Notes under the pieces: model-generated
Databases searched by the model: none
Seen by the model: only the letters and a program-made list of their open reading frames with translations
What the model was told of the DNA's origin: nothing
Virus record (IMG/VR): IMGVR_UViG_3300036830_000438
Coordinates: 1-64,000 of that record
Origin: a virus
Length of the DNA: 64,000 nt
Direction: 5' to 3' (one strand)
Made by a program: the position numbers and the translations under genes
Shown: positions 44,275 through 52,388 of the stretch, piece by piece
Position numbering within the stretch: the first letter of the stretch is position 1
How the letters are laid out: every line of letters starts with the position of its first letter

Positions 44275-44801
44275 GTTCCGTTCGCCTTCCCCAAGATGTC
44301 CTCCGGTACCTCGAAGAAGCTCAGCGCGCCTTTGCACGGCACGAACGGCGTCCGCTTCACGTCGTCGAGCACGAAGGCGTGTTGCTCCGGCGCGTGCCAG
44401 GTGTGACGGCATCGCCGCGCGAAGGCGTCGCGGAACGAGCGCGGCTTCTTCACTGGCGAAATCGCCGTGCGAGCGAGGCATGGCGCGATCACGTCCACGA
44501 TGCGAGCCCGGCCGACGATGCCGCCAAGCTCCATCTCTTTCGACGGGATGAAGAGCGCGTTGTTGGACAGGTCGGTCGTGATGCCGAGGAAGCGATCGCG
44601 GAAGTCGACCCACGCGAGCTCGTCGACGACGTCGCTGATGATTTCGCACGCGTCGCTGAACTCGCCGCGATTGCCGACGGTCCCGCTCGCGTGAATGAGA
44701 AACTCGCCGCGGAACGCCACGTTCCACTTCCGATTCTCGAGGCGCTTGCCGAGGTAGAGCACGGCGTGTGCCCAGGGCTGGCGAAGAGAGAGAGCTTTCA
44801 T
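44271..44801 (-). CDS. ASCH domain protein
   Basis: 176 aa from ATG 44801 (ATGA overlap). ASCH features: LSLRQPWA at 4-11, GKRLENR at 18-24 and a later beta strand GEFLIHAS. ASCH domains are PUA-related beta barrels that bind RNA or modified nucleotides. It stands next to an XF1762-like gene and two DNA methyltransferases, suggesting a nucleic-acid modification or recognition role. Confidence 0.78.
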   Translation of the reverse strand: MKALSLRQPWAHAVLYLGKRLENRKWNVAFRGEFLIHASGTVGNRGEFSDACEIISDVVDELAWVDFRDRFLGITTDLSNNALFIPSKEMELGGIVGRARIVDVIAPCLARTAISPVKKPRSFRDAFARRCRHTWHAPEQHAFVLDDVKRTPFVPCKGALSFFEVPEDILGKANGT

Positions 44802-45268
44802 GACGCGACCTCCCATCGCAGCTTCGTTTGCGTCGGCGCCTTGTCGACGCGCGGCCGCGACTTGCAGTTCCACGACCCACCGCCGGCTTCGCCCAGGAGC
44901 TTCCAGCCGGCAGCTCGGAGCGAGGCGCCGCCCTCTTCGGGCAGCGTGTAGGTCACGAGCTTGCGATACCCAAGAGAGCGCGCAGCGCGCCAACTCGCGC
45001 CGTAGAGGAACGAGCACGCGTTGCGGTACCCGTTCGTTGCGACCCGCGTGACCTCCGCGGTCCAACCGTCTTGAAGACCGCGCGCGACGGGGCGTCCGAC
45101 GATTGCGACGCCGACGACGGCGCCCTCACGTCCTCCTGCCGGGTCGAGCGTGAGAACAGCAGCGCCGAGCGCGAAGATGTGCCCGACGACTGGCTTGTGG
45201 TGGCGGTGGTGTTGATCGACGAACGCGTTCGCCTCGTCGCGCGTCATGGGCACGAGAACGAGCGTCAC
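44798..45268 (-). CDS. XF1762-like protein (GNAT-related)
   Basis: 156 aa from GTG 45268 (GTGA overlap). The pattern EANAFVDQHHRHHKPVVGHIFALG, interrupted only in length, followed by VGVAIVGRPVARG and VTRVATNGYRNACS, is typical of the XF1762 family of phage proteins with a GNAT-like fold. Biochemical role not established. It is translated with the methyltransferase and ASCH genes. Confidence 0.75.
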   Translation of the reverse strand: MTLVLVPMTRDEANAFVDQHHRHHKPVVGHIFALGAAVLTLDPAGGREGAVVGVAIVGRPVARGLQDGWTAEVTRVATNGYRNACSFLYGASWRAARSLGYRKLVTYTLPEEGGASLRAAGWKLLGEAGGGSWNCKSRPRVDKAPTQTKLRWEVAS

Positions 45269-46023
45269 GACCCACGTCGCTTTCGCCGTGTCGCGCGCGC
45301 GTTGGGGGGGGGCGGCTCCCCGTCGAAAAGCGCCGGCTGCGCCTTCTCGTAGAACGAGATCGCTCGCATCGGGTACCCGAAGCCCATCGAAAGCCCGAAC
45401 GAGGTGACGAACGTGGCGCCGTCGGGCGGGTTCGGCACGATGTAGTGGACGATGCCGATACGCCCGTTCGGCTTCACGACGCGCACGGCCTCGCGGAGCA
45501 GATGCGACGGCCGTGGATAGTCCGTTCCGTAAAGCTCGCGTGCGTAGTGCTCCGAGTACGGCGGATCGATCAACACGGCATCGATGGTCGAGTCCGCAAG
45601 CGGGAGCTCGCGCCCGTCGGCGAGAATGTCCGGCTTCGCCTCGGGCCTGATGTCGACGCGCACGCCCTCGCCCCTCGGAAGGCCTCCGGAGCACACGTGC
45701 AGGATGCGCGAGCGATCGCAGCGCAGCCACGGAAGCAGCTTCGGAATGAGCGCGGCTGGGTACATCCCGAAGACGCCCGGCGGCTGTTCGCCCGCCTCGA
45801 GGTCCTGCATCAGCACGCAGATCGCAGGCCGCTTCGGTTCGCGATCGCCGACACCATGCGCCGGAAAACTCTGACCGTCCGCCATCGCGACGCGCGCTTG
45901 TGGGTGGCCGTGGTTCGATCGCGAGCGAGCGATCACGGCGGGAGCGAAGTCCTCGCGTTCGAGTTCGTTATGCGGCGTGCGTTCGCGACGAACAGAGACG
46001 TCGCGCGAGCGTGCATGCTTCAT
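45265..46023 (-). CDS. DNA methyltransferase, DPPY type
   Basis: 252 aa from ATG 46023 (ATGA overlap with the C5 enzyme). SAM-binding motif with VCSGG near 110-114 and the catalytic-type motif DPPY at 153-156, preceded by DAVLI. Such proteins transfer methyl to N6-adenine or N4-cytosine. Target recognition regions are short, so specificity cannot be inferred. The last codons include a run of eight C on this strand (45304-45311), see findings. Confidence 0.75.
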   Translation of the reverse strand: MKHARSRDVSVRRERTPHNELEREDFAPAVIARSRSNHGHPQARVAMADGQSFPAHGVGDREPKRPAICVLMQDLEAGEQPPGVFGMYPAALIPKLLPWLRCDRSRILHVCSGGLPRGEGVRVDIRPEAKPDILADGRELPLADSTIDAVLIDPPYSEHYARELYGTDYPRPSHLLREAVRVVKPNGRIGIVHYIVPNPPDGATFVTSFGLSMGFGYPMRAISFYEKAQPALFDGEPPPPNARATRRKRRGS

Positions 46024-47666
46024 GACGCGATCACCTCCGGGCGTACCCATACGGCGCCGGTCGAGAGCGAGAACGCACCGAGCTGCGCTTCGACGAGCGC
46101 GACGAGCATGCGCTGCGCGATCGCTTCCGCGGCTGGCGGAGGCACGGCGTTGCCGATGCGCTCGCGCCACGCGCTCGATGAGCTTCCGGCGAGCAGGAGC
46201 GGCGCGCCGTCGATGACTGTCGGCAAGCCCTGCAGCGCGGCGAGCTCGAGAGTCGTCAACGGGCGATGCCATGTCCCATCAGCGGCAATGATCCACGGCG
46301 TGAACGGCGGCGCCTTGCGAGGGTCGGCAACCGCGAAGGTGCCCGTTGCGACGCCGGACGCACCCGTGATGGTGCCGGCGGCCTGCTCCCACGACATCAC
46401 GCCGTAGGAACCGTTGTACGCGTGCTCGACGCGTACGTCAGCGACCGCGTATGCGCCGTTTCCCGGGTGCGACTTGCCCGCGATCGTCGGGCTTGACTCG
46501 CTCCAGTCGAGGACGGCGTAGCCGTGGTCGTACGCGCGCTTCACGCGTGGATCGGCGACGGCGCCGCCTCCGCTCGATGGCGCCGGCGCGTGGGTGATCG
46601 TGCCGACGGGCTGCGACCACGGCGTCACGCGATCGACGTTGCCGAAGCGAGGGTCGGCGATCGCGGGCGCGCCGCTGCCCGGACGCGTCGCTCCGATCAC
46701 CGTGTGCGCCGGCTTCGTCCAATCCTCGACGCGGTATTTGTTGTGATGCGAGCTCGGTTTGCATGCGCCGAGCGCGATGCGCGGGTCGGCGACGTTCTCC
46801 ACGCCGTTCGATCCCGATCCGCCGACGGTGCCGGTCGGACCATCCCAGCGTTCGACGCGATGCCGCTTGAACTTCGAGCGTCGGCTTTCGCCATCGGCGA
46901 GGACGCCTTCGAGATCGCGCCAATCGCCACCGGCGGGGATGAGCGATAGGCGTACCCAATTGAGCCACGAGATTTTCGGGAGCCGGTGCATGCGGCCCGC
47001 GCTCGGGTCCTCTGGCATCGGCAACGTGCCGAGCACCTCACCGCACGCTCTCACGCGCCGCCGCGGCGGCTGGTAGAGAAGCGGAGCGACGCTCGACGCG
47101 TGGCGCGCGACGAGGAGATATCGGCGGCGATGCTGCGCCAACGACCCGAGCTCGCCGCAGTCGTGGAAGCCGTCGGAGAACACGTAGCCCGCGCGCTTGA
47201 GGAGCGGACGCAGCTCGCGGAGCATCTCTTTCGCGCGGGTCTTGAGCCGCGGCACGTTCTCGAGGAGCACGAGCTTCGGCGGCATCGCCCACGCCGCGAG
47301 CATCGTCTGCGTCCACACGAGCGCGAGGCGGTTCATGTCCTTGTACTTCGCGGTCGCGGCCTTCGATTCGCTCAGGAGCCCGGAAGCGCCCTTGCACGGC
47401 GGCGACATGAAGACGACGTCGGGAGCGCGGGCGCCGTACCGCGCGCGGAGATCCGCTGGCGCGATCTGCGCGACGTCGACGCACCACGCCGGCGCGCCCG
47501 TGAGCTTCTCGAAGTCGAGGCACGCATCGCGATCGAAGTCGAGTCCGCCAAGCGCTTCGAAGCGCGCCTCGTGACCGAGAAGCGTCACGCGAGCATTCAG
47601 GAAGCCGCGCGCGCCAGCGCCGAGCCCGCAGAACGGAAAGAGCGCCGTGAAGACGAGCGGCTTCAT
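46020..47666 (-). CDS. DNA (cytosine-5) methyltransferase with tandem repeats in the target-recognition region
   Basis: 548 aa from ATG 47666. All key C5-methyltransferase motifs are present: FCGLG at 12-16, SPPC at 88-91 with the catalytic Cys, ENVP at 136-139, QHRRR at 178-182 and GNAVPP at 505-510. Between motifs VIII and X lies an enlarged region with five tandem units (starting near residues 270, 312, 346, 384 and 422), each with W..P..T.G and ADPR-type ends. It would methylate DNA at C5, protecting the phage from restriction. Overlaps both neighbours by 4 bases. Confidence 0.9.
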   Translation of the reverse strand: MKPLVFTALFPFCGLGAGARGFLNARVTLLGHEARFEALGGLDFDRDACLDFEKLTGAPAWCVDVAQIAPADLRARYGARAPDVVFMSPPCKGASGLLSESKAATAKYKDMNRLALVWTQTMLAAWAMPPKLVLLENVPRLKTRAKEMLRELRPLLKRAGYVFSDGFHDCGELGSLAQHRRRYLLVARHASSVAPLLYQPPRRRVRACGEVLGTLPMPEDPSAGRMHRLPKISWLNWVRLSLIPAGGDWRDLEGVLADGESRRSKFKRHRVERWDGPTGTVGGSGSNGVENVADPRIALGACKPSSHHNKYRVEDWTKPAHTVIGATRPGSGAPAIADPRFGNVDRVTPWSQPVGTITHAPAPSSGGGAVADPRVKRAYDHGYAVLDWSESSPTIAGKSHPGNGAYAVADVRVEHAYNGSYGVMSWEQAAGTITGASGVATGTFAVADPRKAPPFTPWIIAADGTWHRPLTTLELAALQGLPTVIDGAPLLLAGSSSSAWRERIGNAVPPPAAEAIAQRMLVALVEAQLGAFSLSTGAVWVRPEVIAS

Positions 47667-49477
47667 CCGACGAGCTCCGATGCCAGGACGATCGTGTCCT
47701 TCCCATCAGCGATGCCGAGCCCGCGGAGTTCCGCCATCCCGCCGCGGAACGTGCTCACGGTCGGGTCGATCTTCGAGCGTCGTCCGAGGGCGTCGCGATC
47801 GCACGTGCCGCCGGCGTCACGCAGCGCGGTCATGAGCGCTGCGCCGCACTTGCCGACCTGCCCGAGATACCACTCGAACAGCTCGTCGCCTTCCTTCGGC
47901 AGCCGGAACGACGGCGCCTGCGCGATGCCCGAACGTGTCGCCCGCAGCATGTCGTCGGGCAAGTCCTCGATGAGGCCAGACGCGCGGAGTTCGGCGAGCC
48001 CGCCGCGCAGCGTGGACTTCGTCGGGCTGTAGCCCGCGAGCATCGCGACGCGACGACGCGGGACGGGCTTCGGATCGTGCTGGGCGATCACCGCGAGAAT
48101 GCGCGCGGCGCACGAGCCGAGCGCGCCGGACGATGATGCGGGTCTCTCCCCGCCGTCACGCTGCGACCGGCTGACTTCCTTTCGGACTCCGTGGACGGTC
48201 GCTGCTTCTCGTACCTCGCCCGCGTTGGACGAGTTAGACCGCGGTGTCGATGCCCCGACAAGGGCGCCGCGGCCGGAATCTTTCACGCGCGCGATCGCGT
48301 CGCGCACCTTGGTCGCCCACTCGCCGATCGGCGCGACTACGAGACGCATCTGCTCGATGCGTGCGGTCCACTCTTCCTCTTCGCGGGCGAGCGACTCGAG
48401 GTAGTTTTCGAGCACGGTGATGTCCTCTGTCGAGAGGACGGACACCTCGATCGTCTTCGTCGGAGCGTTCGCGACGCCGACGCGGGCGCTGCGCTCGAGC
48501 TCGGCGATCCGCGCGCGGAGCACCTTCGGGTCGTCGGCCTTCGATTGCTCGATCGATGTCGCGAGCTTGGCGCGGAGCGCGTCGAGGTCGACGTCCGCGA
48601 GCTTCGTGGGCGAGATCGCGCGCTCGCCCGCCTTCGGTGTGGCGCTCGAATCGAACGTCCGGCGCTCGCGCACGTGCACCTCTTTGAAGAGGTCCAGCCA
48701 TCCCGGCGACCAAAACCATGCGGTGCCGCGTTCGAGCGCCGGCAATCGCGCGAGGAACGCTCCCTTGTTGTCGTTTGTGTCGTGTTGCTCGATCCACGCC
48801 TCGAGGGCCTTGCGGTCCTGCGGCGAGCTCGTGCGGTGACACACGAGGAGCTCGAGCTGCGTGAGCAGGTCTTTGTTCACGCTCGCGGCGCGCTGGTCGA
48901 TGAGCGCGACGCCGAGGCCGCTCGATCGCCCCTGCCGCACGATCTTCTGGATCGCCCCGACCATCTGGGCCTCCGCGGCGCCGACGCGTTGCGGACAGAA
49001 CAGGTGGGCTTCGTCGATCACGAGAAGCATCGGCGTCTCCCTGCCCTCCTCGCCCTTGCGGTGGTAGATGCGTCGCGCGAAATCCGTGACAAGCCGGCGC
49101 TGGTCCGCCTGCGACTCGAAGTGCCGGAGCGATAGGATCGCCGGGATGCGGTTGTCGACGATGGCGTCCGCCACGAGGGCGCCGTCGCCCGCGCTCAGCG
49201 GCACGTCGCCGTGTCGCCCGCCGAACACGACGATCGGATAGGCGCCGCGAGACCCGTCTTTCGACGATCGCAGACCCCACCACGCGTCGGTCGGGTCGAT
49301 CACGACGACCTGTTGCCCCGCGTCGAGGAGCTCCTCGGTCATGACGACGCACGTGTTCGTCTTGCCGGAGCCACGAATGCCGAGCACGGCGATCGTCTCG
49401 GTGACGACGTCGATTGGGATCTCGAGCTTGGGCGATAGAGTGACCATCGGCCCTTGGAGAACGCGAGCGGGCGTCAT
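47663..49477 (-). CDS. HerA-like FtsK/HerA-family ATPase with two C-terminal winged-helix domains
   Basis: 604 aa from ATG 49477. Walker A GIRGSGKT at 33-40, Walker B LLVIDEAH at 151-158 and an Arg-finger-like GRSSGLGVALIDQR follow the HerA/DUF87 pattern. The central part (about 290-430) is helical; the C-terminus has two similar winged-helix-like repeats (around 480-525 and 550-600, both with TLRGGLAEL/TFRGGMAEL). HerA proteins are hexameric DNA translocases, usually partnered with NurA nucleases. No NurA is visible here; adjacent genes are methyltransferases. Confidence 0.85.
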   Translation of the reverse strand: MTPARVLQGPMVTLSPKLEIPIDVVTETIAVLGIRGSGKTNTCVVMTEELLDAGQQVVVIDPTDAWWGLRSSKDGSRGAYPIVVFGGRHGDVPLSAGDGALVADAIVDNRIPAILSLRHFESQADQRRLVTDFARRIYHRKGEEGRETPMLLVIDEAHLFCPQRVGAAEAQMVGAIQKIVRQGRSSGLGVALIDQRAASVNKDLLTQLELLVCHRTSSPQDRKALEAWIEQHDTNDNKGAFLARLPALERGTAWFWSPGWLDLFKEVHVRERRTFDSSATPKAGERAISPTKLADVDLDALRAKLATSIEQSKADDPKVLRARIAELERSARVGVANAPTKTIEVSVLSTEDITVLENYLESLAREEEEWTARIEQMRLVVAPIGEWATKVRDAIARVKDSGRGALVGASTPRSNSSNAGEVREAATVHGVRKEVSRSQRDGGERPASSSGALGSCAARILAVIAQHDPKPVPRRRVAMLAGYSPTKSTLRGGLAELRASGLIEDLPDDMLRATRSGIAQAPSFRLPKEGDELFEWYLGQVGKCGAALMTALRDAGGTCDRDALGRRSKIDPTVSTFRGGMAELRGLGIADGKDTIVLASELVG

Positions 49478-49665
49478 CGTTTCGGCCTCGATGCCTTGGG
49501 CGCGAGCACGTAGCGATGGACCTCGTCCGGGTCGGCGCGCAGGCCCTGGTTGCTCGACGCGTGACTCCGCGTGGTGGTCGCGTAGTACGGCAACACGCCG
49601 TCGACGACGACGTACAGCGCTCTCGGCGGCCTCCCGCTCGGCGGCGCAATCTTCTCTCGTTTCAC
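49474..49665 (-). CDS. Small hypothetical protein
   Basis: 63 aa from GTG 49665 (GTGA overlap). Basic, Pro/Arg rich, with RALYVVVDGVLPYYATT in the middle. No family recognised. Confidence 0.45.
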   Translation of the reverse strand: MKREKIAPPSGRPPRALYVVVDGVLPYYATTTRSHASSNQGLRADPDEVHRYVLAPKASRPKR

Positions 49666-49994
49666 GTTCCCTCCGTGCGCCGTTGTGGCGGCTTTTTCGG
49701 CAAGTTTCGAAGTGATGGCGGCGTGAACGCGGGGCATTCCGCGGTGCACGGCGCGAGCTCGGGGTGGCGGTGGCGCACAACCTTCGAGACTTTTCCGGAC
49801 GAGACGAGATTCTCGTAGGCGACTTCGCCGAGCCGCTCGCTCACCCAGGTTCGCTGCTTCGCCGAGAGGCAGTTGCGCTCGCCCGACGCGATCTTCTCGC
49901 GCATCTCGGTGAACGCCTCCGTCGTGTCCTCGTCGAGCGTCGACAGCGTGAGCGCGCGCTCGAGGAGCGCCAGGTCGTCGGTGCGGCCGCTCAC
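49662..49994 (-). CDS. Hypothetical helical protein
   Basis: 110 aa from GTG 49994 (GTGA overlap). Mostly helical with a WVSERLGEVAYENLVSSG segment and a basic C-terminus containing a single Cys pair region (CTAEC). Not recognised. Confidence 0.48.
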   Translation of the reverse strand: MSGRTDDLALLERALTLSTLDEDTTEAFTEMREKIASGERNCLSAKQRTWVSERLGEVAYENLVSSGKVSKVVRHRHPELAPCTAECPAFTPPSLRNLPKKPPQRRTEGT

Positions 49995-50713
49995 AACGCT
50001 CCGCCGCATTCCGCGCAGTGCGAGCGCCGATCCGGAAGTGGTCGCTGCGAGCAGTTGCCCACAACGCAGCCATCCGCCACGGCCGCCTTGAGCGGCCAGC
50101 CGCAGCGGTCACAGCGCTTTGCTGGCGAGCACGAACACCGCACGCCGATGCTCTCCGACCGCTTCGCAGCTGCGACCGTCGACGGGTCCACTCCGCGGAT
50201 CGTCGCGATGAACTCGCGCCAGGGCGTCGTCTTGCCGCTGTCGCGGTCCCAGAACGACCACGAGCCGATCTTTCGCGCCGTGACAAAGAGCGTCCACGCA
50301 TCCTTCTCGAACAGATCGACGCGGTGAAAGTCGTCGGCCGCGATGAAGTTGAAAGAGAATGGCGGAACGTCTCGACGTTCGACGTCGTAGCGAATCGCTT
50401 GGGCTAGGCGTGTCGCGACACGGCGCTCCTCGCTGTACCCACCCGCGAGCACGAACGAGACGCTCTGCTCCCACGGATGCGAGTGGAGCGCGGAGTCCTC
50501 ATCGCTGCGGACGAATCGGTGGAGCATGACCGTGAGCGGCGCGTCGGCGAACTCGCCCTCCTCGCTCGGTCCGCCGAGCAGGTAGTAACGCTCTAGGTAC
50601 GGCGAGTCGCCGCTGCGGTTCATGATGACGCGCGGCGTGATTTTGCTCGCGAATTGTTCGCACATCGCGCGCGCCAAGTGCGAGAACGCGAGACGAAAGC
50701 CGTCGGCAATCAC
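49991..50713 (-). CDS. Cupin-like protein with C-terminal zinc ribbons
   Basis: 240 aa from GTG 50713 (GTGA overlap). Central segment with LHSHPWEQSVSFVLAGG and, later, FHRVDLF matches the two histidine-bearing motifs of a cupin barrel (metal binding). The C-terminal 45 residues have CSCSPAKRCDRCG and CAECGG zinc-ribbon pairs. Could be a metal-dependent enzyme or a sensor; no substrate visible. Confidence 0.6.
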   Translation of the reverse strand: MIADGFRLAFSHLARAMCEQFASKITPRVIMNRSGDSPYLERYYLLGGPSEEGEFADAPLTVMLHRFVRSDEDSALHSHPWEQSVSFVLAGGYSEERRVATRLAQAIRYDVERRDVPPFSFNFIAADDFHRVDLFEKDAWTLFVTARKIGSWSFWDRDSGKTTPWREFIATIRGVDPSTVAAAKRSESIGVRCSCSPAKRCDRCGWPLKAAVADGCVVGNCSQRPLPDRRSHCAECGGAL

Positions 50714-51897
50714 GACGACGCTCGCTTCTCGCTCGCGAGCTTGAACATGACTTCCCGCTCGGTCGCGACGCGCTCGCAAAACTCGTCGTGCAGGTCGTCG
50801 ATCGTCGTTCGGACCTTTCTTGTGTTCACGCACATCGTCTCGACGAGGCCGGCCAGCCGCGCGAGCACCATCAGCGCCTCACTGGGCTCCAGCCGCGCGC
50901 GCGTGAACACGTCGAGCACTTCTTTGCCGGTGGCGGTCAACGTCGCCTGCACGGCGTCCGATGCCGGCAGCGACGGGCCGCGCAGCGGTGCGGCGGTGCG
51001 CGGCGCAACAGCGGCACGCTCCGCTTTCTCACGCGCGACCTTTTCGGCTTCGGCACGGGCGTTGGCCTCGTCCACCTCACGGCGAAGGCGCGCCGCCTCT
51101 GCTTCCTGCCGGATGCGTGCGGCCTGCGCGTCCGCGTCTGCCTTGCGTCGCTCCGCCTCCTGGCGTTCGCGTTCGGCGCGTGCGTCGGTCTCGGCCTTCT
51201 CGCGAGCTGCGCGTTCGTCGGCAGCGACGCGTTTCGCCTCCGTCGCCTCGCGCTCCAGCCGCACGCGCTCATCGGCGGCCGCACGCTCGCGTTCCGCTTC
51301 CTGAACACGGCGTTCTTCCGCATCGGCGGCAGCCTTCGCGGCTGCAGCTTCGGCAGCCTCGCGGAGCTCGCGTTCGCGGGTCACGCGCGCATCGCGTGCC
51401 GAGCGTGCCGCATCGACGACCTGCGACCACGCGTCATCCGCCATCAGGCCGAGGTCGGCGTAAGTCGCGGGGTTCGCGCCGAACGCGACGAGCGTTTGCT
51501 TTCGCGCTTCGCGAAGCAGGTCGCGACGCTTCTCCGCCTGTCGCTCGGCGAACGTTTCCTGCTCGAGCAGATGCTCCTCGACGGGTTCGATGAGCGCGGC
51601 GATCACGTTGTAGATGCCATCGATCGCGCGCGACCGAAGTAGCGAGTCAGCTTTCAACTTCTTCCGTGTCTTCTCGGCGTTGACACGAATCTCGCGGAGG
51701 GCGAGACGCGACTCGCGAGCGAACTTCATCTCGCGTGTTTGATCCTCGCTCGTGATCTTGATGCTTGCGGCGCGACGAACCCAGTCGTCCGCCTGCGCAA
51801 ACATCGAGTCGAACGCCGCGCGAAGCGACGCTCCAGTCTCCGCGTCGACACAGTCAACGGCTTGAGCCAACTGCGTGGAGAGAACCAATTCCGTCAT
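50710..51897 (-). CDS. Coiled-coil protein of the recombination module
   Basis: 395 aa from ATG 51897. A long Ala/Glu/Arg coiled coil from about 170 to 290, preceded by a conserved-looking N-terminal helical domain (WVRRAASIKITSEDQT). Related phage proteins occur next to recombination nucleases and annealing proteins. The exact role is unknown; it may be a structural partner. Confidence 0.6.
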   Translation of the reverse strand: MTELVLSTQLAQAVDCVDAETGASLRAAFDSMFAQADDWVRRAASIKITSEDQTREMKFARESRLALREIRVNAEKTRKKLKADSLLRSRAIDGIYNVIAALIEPVEEHLLEQETFAERQAEKRRDLLREARKQTLVAFGANPATYADLGLMADDAWSQVVDAARSARDARVTRERELREAAEAAAAKAAADAEERRVQEAERERAAADERVRLEREATEAKRVAADERAAREKAETDARAERERQEAERRKADADAQAARIRQEAEAARLRREVDEANARAEAEKVAREKAERAAVAPRTAAPLRGPSLPASDAVQATLTATGKEVLDVFTRARLEPSEALMVLARLAGLVETMCVNTRKVRTTIDDLHDEFCERVATEREVMFKLASEKRASS

Positions 51898-52388
51898 GCG
51901 ACACCCTGTTTCACGAGGTAACGAATCGCCGCGCCCGTGACGCCGTAGCGATTTCCGATTTGTCGAAACGTCAGTCCGTTTGCCCGAAGCTGCCGCGCCT
52001 CGGCGCGTTGCACGTTCGTCAGCTTCGCGAAGCCGTTGTCCTCCCCCACGTGACGGACGCCGACGACGTACCGATCGCGGTCGATCATGTCCTTCACGTT
52101 GTCGGCGCGCGTACCCTCGTAGAGGTGGTCGGGGCGTACGCAGACGCGGTTGTCACAGCGGTGCAACGCGCACGGCTCCGGCCAACGCCCGTGCGCGAGA
52201 AAGAATGAAACGCGATGCGCCCTCAACCATCGGCTGCGACGGCCGCCTTCGAGGATGAGCCCGTAGCCCGAATCGTTCTTGTTCCCGATCCACTCCCAAC
52301 ACGGCCCGAGGTTGGCGACGACGACAGGCCCCGTCTTGTTGACGTGCAGCCAGAACCGATCCGCAAGCGGGGTGCGCGGGCGAGCCAT
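51894..52388 (-). CDS. HNH endonuclease with HTH C-terminus (probable homing endonuclease)
   Basis: 164 aa from ATG 52388. HNH_3-type features: CWEWIG at 30-35, AHRVSFF near 57-63, LHRCDN at 75-80 and CVRPDHL at 83-89, then EGTRADNVKDM. The C-terminus is a helix-turn-helix with RQIGNRYGVTGAAIRYL. Free-standing HNH genes are mobile and home into cognate sites. This one is wedged between recombination-module genes with the same close overlaps, so it may have become part of the operon. Confidence 0.85.
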   Translation of the reverse strand: MARPRTPLADRFWLHVNKTGPVVVANLGPCWEWIGNKNDSGYGLILEGGRRSRWLRAHRVSFFLAHGRWPEPCALHRCDNRVCVRPDHLYEGTRADNVKDMIDRDRYVVGVRHVGEDNGFAKLTNVQRAEARQLRANGLTFRQIGNRYGVTGAAIRYLVKQGVA

